Shown piece by piece: positions 6,964 to 13,021 of a stretch of DNA of 64,000 nucleotides. The notes under the pieces are model-generated. The model was not told the DNA's origin. It worked only from the letters and a program-made list of their open reading frames with translations, and ran no database searches. This stretch comes from Actinobacillus equuli (GTDB taxonomy: Bacteria; Pseudomonadota; Gammaproteobacteria; Enterobacterales; Pasteurellaceae): positions 1 to 64,000 of the forward strand of contig NZ_LR134310.1 of NCBI RefSeq assembly GCF_900636745.1, in the 5' to 3' direction. Position 1 is the first letter of the stretch; the number at the start of each line of letters is the position of its first letter. A program made the translations under genes and the position numbers.

Positions 6964-8109
6964 CTATGCAGATAAAATAACTCGTAAGGAAACAATTCCC
7001 CAAATGAATAAAAATATAGAACTTAATAATTCAGCTGAACCTTTAAAAACTTGGCAATGAACATCAACTTTTTCATTAATTACTAAAAATTTAGTGTTGA
7101 AATTTATATCTAAAGGAGGGCAGCTTCCACCACTGAAAGATAAATTAGGAATAAATCCTTCTTTACTTTTTTTTAATTCATTAAACGCCTTTTTAATATC
7201 AAATTCTTCCAATTCAGGGTAAGTTAGATCTCCATTACCATGTTCTTTATCTCCATCTCCTTCGCTTTTACCGGTACCGAGTCCCTTTCCATTTCCAGTA
7301 CCCTTATCACTATGTCCGGAACCTCCATGATTACCACCCGAACCACTTGCAGCAGAACCATTACTTCCACCGTTCGGAGATGAACCGGAATTTCCACCGG
7401 AACCCCTTAATTCATTGATTCCGTTTCTTGCATCTGTAGCACCTTGACCAGAACTCCCCTTTGGCTCTTGCTTAGAAGAAGCATAATTTTCTAATGTATC
7501 TCTATCACAATTTGTTTCATTACATACACCAATGACTGGATTTCCTTCTTCATCTGAACCCTCTTTATTAAATGCACAAACAGAAGAACCATCTTTTGAA
7601 ATCGCACATCTATCCGTTCCATTTTCAAAGCCTAAGAATTCATCGGATTCCCCTTCTTTCTGTACTTTGCCATTTGCTAGAGTATCGACTAATGATTGTG
7701 CTATATCACAATTACCCGCTTTTAAAGCCTTTTTTAAAGCACTAAGTAAAGGCTTTCTATAGTTCTCACCTACAGAGAATCTTATTTGTTGTGCATATTT
7801 AAATGCACCGTCAGCAAAAAATTTATCTTTAAAATTCGTTCCATAGTTAAAAACAATGCTGTATTGATCTAACTTAATATCTAAATAATCTCTTTGAGCG
7901 TGAGGGTCTCCGTCTTCATTCATTCCAGCCGTAGACATTTTTAAATCACATTTAGACATGTCATAATCATTCGATGAATTCTTTTTAGAATCAATACGAT
8001 AGACATAACCGACTTTAGACCATTGGGCGATAGCAAAAACATCCATAGAAATAAAAGAGAATAAAAATAATATGCTTAATTTAATCCGGTTATTACAGCC
8101 CAAGCGCAT
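6964..8109 (-). CDS. pIII-like adsorption protein with Gly/Ser-rich linker
   Basis: About 381 residues from the ATG at 8109 (an in-frame GTG at 8142 would add 11 residues but overlaps the tiny gene 8076-8144). The signal peptide is IKLSILFLFSFISMDVFA. It is followed by an N-terminal domain with paired cysteines, and a Gly/Ser/Asn-rich linker (about 7240-7450) like the linkers between pIII domains of Ff phages. The C-terminal domain ends in a membrane anchor (LLSSIFLFIWGIVSLRVIL). It should sit at the virion tip and bind the host receptor, probably a pilus and TolA. The receptor-binding part shows no recognisable family. Confidence 0.72.
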   Translation of the reverse strand: MRLGCNNRIKLSILFLFSFISMDVFAIAQWSKVGYVYRIDSKKNSSNDYDMSKCDLKMSTAGMNEDGDPHAQRDYLDIKLDQYSIVFNYGTNFKDKFFADGAFKYAQQIRFSVGENYRKPLLSALKKALKAGNCDIAQSLVDTLANGKVQKEGESDEFLGFENGTDRCAISKDGSSVCAFNKEGSDEEGNPVIGVCNETNCDRDTLENYASSKQEPKGSSGQGATDARNGINELRGSGGNSGSSPNGGSNGSAASGSGGNHGGSGHSDKGTGNGKGLGTGKSEGDGDKEHGNGDLTYPELEEFDIKKAFNELKKSKEGFIPNLSFSGGSCPPLDINFNTKFLVINEKVDVHCQVFKGSAELLSSIFLFIWGIVSLRVILSA

Positions 8110-8144
8110 ACGATACCCCACACGAAAAAAATAAATTGCCACAT
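8076..8144 (-). CDS. Tiny 22-residue hydrophobic peptide, candidate minor coat protein (pVII/pIX type)
   Basis: ATG at 8144 follows a good ribosome binding site (AAGGA, eight bases upstream). The peptide starts MWQFIFFVWG, continues with IVCAWAVI and ends at TAA, overlapping the pIII start at 8109 in another frame. Ff phages encode two such peptides (pVII and pIX, 32-33 residues) beside the major coat gene, and inoviruses often have one here. The call rests on position, start signal and hydrophobicity alone. Confidence 0.45.
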   Translation of the reverse strand: MWQFIFFVWGIVCAWAVITGLN

Positions 8145-8159
8145 AATTAATTCCTTATC

Positions 8160-8224
8160 GTAGATAAAAAAAGAGGAGGTGCGTCCTCATACTTGCGGGC
8201 GCCTCCTCCTCCTTTTTTATCTAC
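8160..8224 (-). terminator. Strong central terminator after the major coat gene
   Basis: The ends GTAGAT (8160-8165) and ATCTAC (8219-8224) close a long stem that continues through an A-run/T-run and GAGGAGG/CCTCCTC. Filamentous phages carry their central terminator directly after gene VIII so that the coat protein is made in excess. The location matches. Confidence 0.8.
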
Positions 8225-8227
8225 GTA

Positions 8228-8440
8228 TTAAATACGTTTCATCATACCAAGCACAGAACGTACACCGATGCCGACAGCTAAGAAACCACCGACGGCAACA
8301 CCAAGAGCAACGATAGCTGTTTTTGCATCAGAAAGATCTACACCTGAAGCAATATCACCAACACCGTTTGCATTTGCTACACCGGCTAACGCTAGAGAAC
8401 CAACGATCACCGCACCTTTAGCTAATTTACTTTTAAACAT
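8228..8440 (-). CDS. Major coat protein (pVIII-like)
   Basis: 70 residues from the ATG at 8440, preceded by AAAGGAG; an upstream in-frame ATG at 8476 has no good binding site. A signal peptide ends VANA before NGVGDIASGVDLSDAK. The mature part of about 46 residues has an amphipathic start, a membrane helix (TAIVALGVAVGGFLAVGIGV) and a basic end (MMKRI) that would face the DNA. This is the classic layout of inovirus major coat proteins, which are inserted in the inner membrane by YidC and cleaved by leader peptidase. Confidence 0.85.
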   Translation of the reverse strand: MFKSKLAKGAVIVGSLALAGVANANGVGDIASGVDLSDAKTAIVALGVAVGGFLAVGIGVRSVLGMMKRI

Positions 8441-8479
8441 ATAAAGTCTCCTTTTATAAAATTTTAATAAATACAACAG

Positions 8480-8692
8480 TTACGCTCTAATTTGTTTTAA
8501 AATCAAGCCTACAGTCTTAGCAAAAAACCAGAGCGAAACCGTTGCAGAAAATGAAACAAAGAAAAATCCGGAGTATTCGGAATAGTCTATTGTTTCTTTT
8601 GATGAAGGCTCTACCGGAACCTTCAAGATCACTTCCCTACAATTCAAATTATCAGCCTCACAAATTTGAGATTGAAGAGAGATGAAATTCAT
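8480..8692 (-). CDS. Small phage membrane protein, probable minor coat protein
   Basis: 70 residues. The N-terminal half is hydrophilic with two Cys (QICEADNLNCREV), the second half is one membrane helix (GFFFVSFSATVSLWFFAKTVGLIL) with a basic end (KQIRA). It lies between the ssDNA-binding protein and the major coat gene, the place of gVII/gIX in Ff and of similar small ORFs in other inoviruses. The stop lies 39 bases before the coat start. No family was recognised with certainty. Confidence 0.6.
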   Translation of the reverse strand: MNFISLQSQICEADNLNCREVILKVPVEPSSKETIDYSEYSGFFFVSFSATVSLWFFAKTVGLILKQIRA

Positions 8693-8706
8693 ATAAAATT
8701 GCCTCT

Positions 8707-8735
8707 ATTTAACAGAATATTACATTATGCGAAGT
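8707..8735 (-). other. dif-like half-site pair at the junction of core and replication module
   Basis: ATTTAACAGAA (8707-8717) and TTATGCGAAGT (8725-8735) are separated by seven bases, one more than in the dif at 2201, and the XerD-type arm has one mismatch. Repeat copy B starts at exactly 8725. This would be the place where module A could have been generated by Xer recombination. Confidence 0.55.
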
Positions 8736-8766
8736 AAAATGATTGTAAGTCATTGATTAATAAGGG

Positions 8767-9108
8767 TTATTTGCTTTCTGTGTTGCTTACAAGCTCAATT
8801 GTTGAGTTTTCATCAAAATTGTACGTAATCCCTTTACGACCACCTTCCATCGCCCATTCACGTGGATAAACCAACACCATTACCAATTTATTCTTAAATT
8901 GTTCAATGGTTCGCTTAAGATTGTCATTCACACAACGATCATCTAATTTAACTTCTTGAGTTGATGTATTGTAGCCGCCGTAGCCGTCAGGCTCTTGAAG
9001 CTGTAAACCTAAATTGTGCTTATCTTTAACTTCACCGGTTTCACGATTAGTGAATGATGAATTTTTGTATCCTTTGAGAATACCGACGATATAAAAACCT
9101 GTACGCAT
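8767..9108 (-). CDS. Phage ssDNA-binding protein, RstB/gene V-like (copy B)
   Basis: 113 residues, identical to the product of 2260-2601. It starts 46 bases after the rep stop, so the two are probably one transcript. AAGGAG lies just before the ATG. The role in coating phage ssDNA is inferred from gene order. Confidence 0.65.
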   Translation of the reverse strand: MRTGFYIVGILKGYKNSSFTNRETGEVKDKHNLGLQLQEPDGYGGYNTSTQEVKLDDRCVNDNLKRTIEQFKNKLVMVLVYPREWAMEGGRKGITYNFDENSTIELVSNTESK

Positions 9109-9154
9109 AAAATGCTCCTTTTAAATGCTATTTAACTTTAAACTACCAAAAAAC

Positions 9155-10306
9155 TTAAGCAATCAACCGTAGCTTCGGCATATTGCTTGGATACTGATAA
9201 AAATCCGGGGCCTTAAATGGTTTAACGAAGATCTGTTCGCAAGAAATCACTCGGACAGCTTGGAATTTTTCAATATCGCAAGGGTTTGCAATATCTATCC
9301 CGATTTTACGTAATCTTGCGCGATGTAATTTAAATTGGGCTTCTTTCAAAAAAAGGTTCTGTCCATTAGCCCATAACATAGCGTAATAAGCAGTCGTATT
9401 AGCTTTACGCAAAGTATCGACTATCCCCTCAGAAACAAGCTGTTCCGCTATCGTTTCTAGTTTCACTTCACTGACACTTAATCTTCTATACATATCTAAA
9501 AAACCTTTCTGTAATGCTTCTAAACCCGAAAAATCACTCAAACCCCAATAACAAAGCCCTTCACGTTGTAAATAACGAGATTTTAATTTTTGTTCGAATC
9601 GGACTACTCCATTCTCCTCGCAATAGTCATAGACCTTTTTGTAATAAGTGAACTCCTTTGAATCGAAACCAAACTTATTTTTAATCTTGTCAAAAGAATG
9701 TATTAAAAGCTCTTCGTGTTTGATATAGCAGGATGGGTAAATCAGATTGGCATTACCCTTTGCGCTTAACCAATCGACTGTGCAGCCATTAGTGTGTAAT
9801 CGACCGATTGAGTTACGGTAACGCATTTGAGAAAGAGCCTTGAGAAATGTACGTTCATTACCTCGACCGACTGAAACATTAGTGGTGATGTCTAAACGCT
9901 TGATGATGGCACCGTTTGAAAAAGTTCTTACTTTTTCGCCGTCTTTGCCTTGTCCGTGGAAAATCTCTGTACAACGAGTAAATAATGGAAGTTTAAGAGA
10001 GAAAAGAATGTTGTTAAAACAAGAAACACAAGAATCAATATCAGTAAAACCTAATACATTTTCAACTTTATTCCAACGGCTTGGGTTCCCTTCCATTCGA
10101 ATAACGGAACCGGAAACCTTGATAGAAACCTCATCGCAATAGCTGCCTTTATGACGATATTTTCCGGTTCTTATGCCCTGCTGAACTTCTCCGGTATCAA
10201 GATGAATGCCTATCACACCGAAATCAAAAATAGACGCAAGCGTAGATTCGGGAATCTCGAATCCAAAATCTTGTTCTATTGTGAGCCAGTCAATGTGATA
10301 ATTCAT
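9155..10306 (-). CDS. Phage replication initiation protein (gII/RstA family, Phage_CRI-like)
   Basis: 383 residues, a normal length for RstA (about 360) and gene II proteins (about 410). These proteins nick the plus strand and start rolling-circle replication of filamentous phages. The N-terminus (HIDWLTIEQDF) and the segment YRHKGSYCDEVSIKVSGS are typical of the phage II/X replication family, and the C-terminal half has the conserved stretch EFTYYKKVYDYCEENGVVRFE. Tyr residues there are candidates for the nicking residue. The operator-like repeat at 10314-10330 lies just upstream of the ATG, so expression is probably shut by the divergent repressor. This is the intact copy. Confidence 0.8.
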   Translation of the reverse strand: MNYHIDWLTIEQDFGFEIPESTLASIFDFGVIGIHLDTGEVQQGIRTGKYRHKGSYCDEVSIKVSGSVIRMEGNPSRWNKVENVLGFTDIDSCVSCFNNILFSLKLPLFTRCTEIFHGQGKDGEKVRTFSNGAIIKRLDITTNVSVGRGNERTFLKALSQMRYRNSIGRLHTNGCTVDWLSAKGNANLIYPSCYIKHEELLIHSFDKIKNKFGFDSKEFTYYKKVYDYCEENGVVRFEQKLKSRYLQREGLCYWGLSDFSGLEALQKGFLDMYRRLSVSEVKLETIAEQLVSEGIVDTLRKANTTAYYAMLWANGQNLFLKEAQFKLHRARLRKIGIDIANPCDIEKFQAVRVISCEQIFVKPFKAPDFYQYPSNMPKLRLIA

Positions 10307-10313
10307 AAAAATC

Positions 10314-10375
10314 TACCGCATGCAAACATACATTGATAAAAAATATAATATATTTATATACCGCATGCAAGCATA
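10314..10375. promoter_or_regulatory. Two direct operator-like repeats between rep and repressor (copy B)
   Basis: The same 17-mers as in copy A, at 10314-10330 and 10359-10375, differing at one base and with starts 45 bp apart. The AT-rich stretch between them can supply the minus-strand rep promoter. A TATAAT box on the plus strand at about 10402, behind the second repeat, could serve the repressor gene. Confidence 0.5.
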
Positions 10376-10443
10376 TTTACATACAAAAGACATAAAAAAC
10401 TTATAATGATAGATGAATTTTTATCAATCAAAGAGAATAAAAA

Positions 10444-10638
10444 ATGAGCACAAGAAAAGACACTTCCGTTAGAATTAACGAACAAAGACGTAATAAATTA
10501 GAAATGTTAGCAATAGAAATTAGCCATAAAAGTGGACGATTAACAAAAATGAGTGACATAGTAAATCATTTGCTTGATAACTACTTAAATGAAGCAAAGC
10601 AAGACCTAATTCACCAGCCTAAAGAAAATAAGAAATGA
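10444..10638 (+). CDS. Small ribbon-helix-helix-like phage repressor candidate (copy B)
   Basis: 64 residues, identical to 3935-4129. It is transcribed away from rep. The ATG follows AAAGAGAATAAAAA, a modest binding site. If it is the immunity repressor, the two identical copies would give the cell cross-immunity for both elements. Confidence 0.6.
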   Translation: MSTRKDTSVRINEQRRNKLEMLAIEISHKSGRLTKMSDIVNHLLDNYLNEAKQDLIHQPKENKK

Positions 10639-10644
10639 TAAAAA

Positions 10645-10725
10645 GTGCAAAATCTTGCACTAAAGTTCAACTATAAAAGTATGGAAAACCATACCAAAGT
10701 TCGGGTGTTACAGAACTCCCGAACT
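10645..10725. other. Cluster of three hairpins, candidate replication origin (copy B)
   Basis: Three perfect inverted repeats in 81 bp: GTGCAA/TTGCAC with loop AATC (10645-10660), GTATGG/CCATAC with loop AAAA (10679-10694), and AGTTCGGG/CCCGAACT with a 12-base loop (10698-10725). They fill the gap between the repressor and ORFan stop codons, so they might also end the two convergent transcripts. The absence of T-runs argues for an origin role instead. Confidence 0.5.
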
Positions 10726-10750
10726 TCTCCGCTTGCTTTTTAAACACCTA

Positions 10751-11032
10751 TCACCGGTGAAACCTTCTGCCGGAAACCTTGCGATAAGTGCGTATAAACT
10801 CGTCTAAATCAATGGGAACATCAGAATGAACCAACTCTTGCAAAAACAACATAAAGTGTTCTAGCTGCTGAAATCGTTTATCAGTTGTAGCTGGAGGCTC
10901 GTTCCTATCATAACGAAAACGGACTTCAAGGGAATCGACGGTAAGATAAATACGATGTTCGGTCATTTTTAAGAGCTTGACGGCTTCAAAGAAGTGTTGA
11001 GGAGTGATGTGAGAAAGGGTGATATCAGCCAT
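10751..11032 (-). CDS. Phage ORFan of unknown function
   Basis: 93 residues with many charged residues and no membrane segment. It begins MADITLSHITPQHFFEAVKLL and has a basic C-terminus (YRKVSGRRFHR). It is the first gene after the att hairpin on the minus strand, and its stop lies next to a TCACCGGTGA palindrome at 10751. I do not recognise a family. Conservation in both modules suggests a function in replication, integration or regulation. Confidence 0.6.
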   Translation of the reverse strand: MADITLSHITPQHFFEAVKLLKMTEHRIYLTVDSLEVRFRYDRNEPPATTDKRFQQLEHFMLFLQELVHSDVPIDLDEFIRTYRKVSGRRFHR

Positions 11033-11057
11033 AAATTACCTAATTTAAAGCCTTACA

Positions 11058-11149
11058 TCGCATAACAACAGGTTATGTATAAATTCTCAGGCAGTAAGGG
11101 AGATTATCACTGCCCGAGAATTCAACATAACCTGATAAACATTATGCGA
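11058..11149. other. attP-type hairpin of inverted XerC/XerD half-sites (right end of prophage B)
   Basis: TCGCATAA (11058-11065) pairs with TTATGCGA (11142-11149), GGTTATGT (11071-11078) with ACATAACC (11125-11132), AATTCTC with GAGAATT, and GGCAGT (11090-11095) with ACTGCC (11109-11114) around a 13-base loop. The only large unpaired part is the central bulge (5 against 9 bases) between the XerC and XerD arms. This copy folds slightly better than that at 4549. Confidence 0.75.
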
Positions 11150-11308
11150 AGCAAAATGATTGTAAGTCATTGATTAATAATGGTTATTTGCTTTCTGTGT
11201 TGCTTACAAGCTCAATTGTTGAGTTTTCATCAAAATTGTACGTAATCCCTTTACGACCACCTTCTAATTTGACTTCTTGAGTTGATGTGTTGTAACCGCC
11301 GTAGCTGT
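11142..11308 (-). pseudogene. Remnant C: truncated ssDNA-binding protein gene of a third phage module
   Basis: After the XerC-type arm TTATGCGAAGC the sequence again matches the end of the ssDNA-binding gene, with several substitutions (for example AATAATGG for AATAAGGG, TTTGAC for TTTAAC). A 96-bp in-frame deletion lies after 11263, and similarity ends at about 11308. Unlike copy A against copy B, this copy carries substitutions, so it is probably older. Confidence 0.75.
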
Positions 11309-11310
11309 AC

Positions 11311-11336
11311 TGTAACATCTATAATGTGATGTTACA
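11311..11336. promoter_or_regulatory. Palindrome enclosing a TATAAT box upstream of nadV
   Basis: TGTAACATC (11311-11319) and GATGTTACA (11328-11336) are perfect inverted repeats around eight bases that begin with TATAAT (11320-11325). No good -35 box lies at the right distance, because the phage remnant ends at about 11308. It may be an operator over the nadV promoter. The start codon is 149 bp downstream, so another promoter in between is possible. Confidence 0.45.
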
Positions 11337-11484
11337 TCTAAGATCGCTAAATATATTTGGTTAATATATATTACAAATTTGTTATTATTCGTCCATATAA
11401 CCATAGAAATGAAATAAATCCTTATTATTTGTTTGTTGCATATGATAGACTTTATTCTAATTTTAAAAAGATTAAGGTAGTTTT

Positions 11485-12963
11485 ATGTATAGTTTATTAA
11501 ACAAATATCAAAGAACCAGTGCAATTCCATCCTTATTATGCGACTTTTATAAAACCTCTCATCGAATCCAGTATCCTGAAAATACGCAAATTTTGTATAG
11601 TACTTTTACCCCTCGTAGCAATAAACAAGCACCTTATTTAACCCGTGTTGTTTCTTTTGGGGTTCAAGCATTTATTACCAAATATTTAATCCATTATTTT
11701 AATGATAATTTTTTTAATCGCCCAGAATCCGACGTTGTATCAGAATATTCGCAATTTATTACACAAACGCTACAAATGGTCGATAAGGGTGAACACATTG
11801 CTCAATTACATCAATTAGGCTATTTACCTATTCGCATTAAAGCGATTCCGGAGGGAAAATCGGTTGCAATTAAAGTGCCGGTAATGACTATTGAAAATAC
11901 ACATCCGGATTTCTTTTGGTTAACCAACTATTTAGAAACGCTGATCAATGTCTGTTTATGGCAGCCTATGACGTCTGCATCAATTGCATTCGCTTATCGC
12001 TCTGCTCTTGCTAAATTTGCAGAAAAAACCTGTGATAGCCATGAGCATATTCCATTTCAATCGCATGACTTTTCAATGCGTGGAATGAGTTCGTTAGAAT
12101 CTGCTGAAATATCCGGTGCAGGTCATTTAACTTGTTTTTTAGGCACGGATACGATTCCGGCGATTTCATTTATCAGTAGTTATTATGGTTCACAAAATTT
12201 GATTGGTACTTCTATACCCGCTTCTGAACATTCGGTTATGAGTGCGCATGGTGTGGATGAGCTACCTACCTTCCGCTATTTAATGCAGAAATTTCCAGAT
12301 AGTATGTTATCAATCGTAGCAGATACGACCGATTTTTGGCATAACATTAGTGTTAACTTGCCATTGCTAAAAAATGAAATTATGGCTCGCCCTACGCATG
12401 CTAAGGTCGTTATTCGTCCTGATAGCGGTGATTTTTTTGCAATTCTTTGCGGAAATTCGACCGCTTGTAATGAGCATGAACGTAAAGGTTTAATTGAAAG
12501 CTTATGGGATATGTTTGGTGGAACAATCAATACCAAAGGCTATAAAGTTTTAGATCCGCATATTGGTGCTATTTACGGGGACGGTGTTACTTACGATAAG
12601 ATGCTATCTGTATTGGAAGGACTTGAGCAAAAAGGCTTTGCTTCAAGTAATATCGTGTTTGGTGTAGGAGCACAAACTTATCAGCGCAATACGCGAGATA
12701 CGCTTGGTTTTGCGGTAAAAGCAACTTCAATTACAATTAATGGTACTGAGAAAGCGATTTTTAAAAATCCAAAAACGGATGATGGTTTGAAGAAATCGCA
12801 AAAAGGTCGGGTGAAGGTACTTTCATTTGGACATTATATTGATGGATTAACAGCAACAGATGATTTTACTGATGATATGTTAGAACTGATTTTTGAGAAT
12901 GGAAAATTAGTGAAACACATTAGTTTTGATCAAATTAGAGATAATATTAACGCACAGCTATGA
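11485..12963 (+). CDS. nadV: Nicotinamide phosphoribosyltransferase (NAD independence)
   Basis: Makes nicotinamide mononucleotide from nicotinamide and PRPP, which lets Pasteurellaceae grow without added NAD. 492 residues, the usual NAMPT length. Visible family motifs are PASEHSVMSAHG near residue 245 (the His matches catalytic His247 of human NAMPT), RPDSGD near 310 (active-site Arg and Asp), and GDGVTYDK near 365. The ATG at 11485 follows AAGG by about eight bases. It stands alone and is bordered on the left by a phage remnant. In Haemophilus ducreyi nadV is carried on a plasmid, so acquisition by transfer is plausible here too. Confidence 0.93.
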   Translation: MYSLLNKYQRTSAIPSLLCDFYKTSHRIQYPENTQILYSTFTPRSNKQAPYLTRVVSFGVQAFITKYLIHYFNDNFFNRPESDVVSEYSQFITQTLQMVDKGEHIAQLHQLGYLPIRIKAIPEGKSVAIKVPVMTIENTHPDFFWLTNYLETLINVCLWQPMTSASIAFAYRSALAKFAEKTCDSHEHIPFQSHDFSMRGMSSLESAEISGAGHLTCFLGTDTIPAISFISSYYGSQNLIGTSIPASEHSVMSAHGVDELPTFRYLMQKFPDSMLSIVADTTDFWHNISVNLPLLKNEIMARPTHAKVVIRPDSGDFFAILCGNSTACNEHERKGLIESLWDMFGGTINTKGYKVLDPHIGAIYGDGVTYDKMLSVLEGLEQKGFASSNIVFGVGAQTYQRNTRDTLGFAVKATSITINGTEKAIFKNPKTDDGLKKSQKGRVKVLSFGHYIDGLTATDDFTDDMLELIFENGKLVKHISFDQIRDNINAQL

Positions 12964-12969
12964 ATAAAA

Positions 12970-13002
12970 AACACGGAATACACAAATCGTATATTCCGTG
13001 TT
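12970..13002. terminator. Hairpin between convergent nadV and cpdB
   Basis: AACACGGAATA and TATTCCGTGTT form an 11-bp stem just after the nadV stop. There is no T-run on the nadV side, and it is 20 bp from the cpdB stop. It probably serves both genes. Confidence 0.6.
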
Positions 13003-13021
13003 GATTTAAGAATAACTAAAA

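Larger units (their letters stand above)
8725..11149. repeat. Direct repeat, copy B of the phage replication module
   Basis: Second copy of the module at 2218-4642. Here every reading frame is open: Rep of 383 residues and ORFan of 93 residues. It is directly joined to the morphogenesis genes and ends at the second att hairpin. Confidence 0.85.
4646..11152 (-). mobile_element. Filamentous prophage B, morphogenesis genes plus replication module
   Basis: About 6.5 kb, a normal inovirus genome size, bounded by copies of the att hairpin (ends at 4642 and 11149). Reading on the minus strand from 11032, it holds early genes, then coat and assembly genes, then a hairpin-rich non-coding end. The zot-like gene lacks the usual periplasmic tail because of a frameshift, and the genes beyond it are broken, so production of particles is uncertain. 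Confidence 0.8.
2218..11308. mobile_element. Tandem filamentous phage (inovirus) array integrated at dif
   Basis: The array has three parts: a replication-only module (copy A, 2218-4645), a prophage with morphogenesis genes plus a second replication module (B, 4646-11152), and a remnant of a third module (C, to about 11308). Phage genes run mostly on the minus strand in the order ORFan, divergent repressor, Rep, ssDNA-binding protein, small membrane protein, major coat, pIII-like, pVI-like, Zot. This is the layout of CTXphi preceded by an RS1-type element in Vibrio. XerC/XerD half-sites lie at every junction. No phage integrase gene is present, as expected for elements that use the host Xer system. 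Confidence 0.88.

Noticed and set aside
2218-11308. CRISPR array or defence island explanation for the repeats
   Set aside because: There are no regularly spaced short repeats with spacers and no cas or defence genes. The repeats are two 2.4-kb phage modules.
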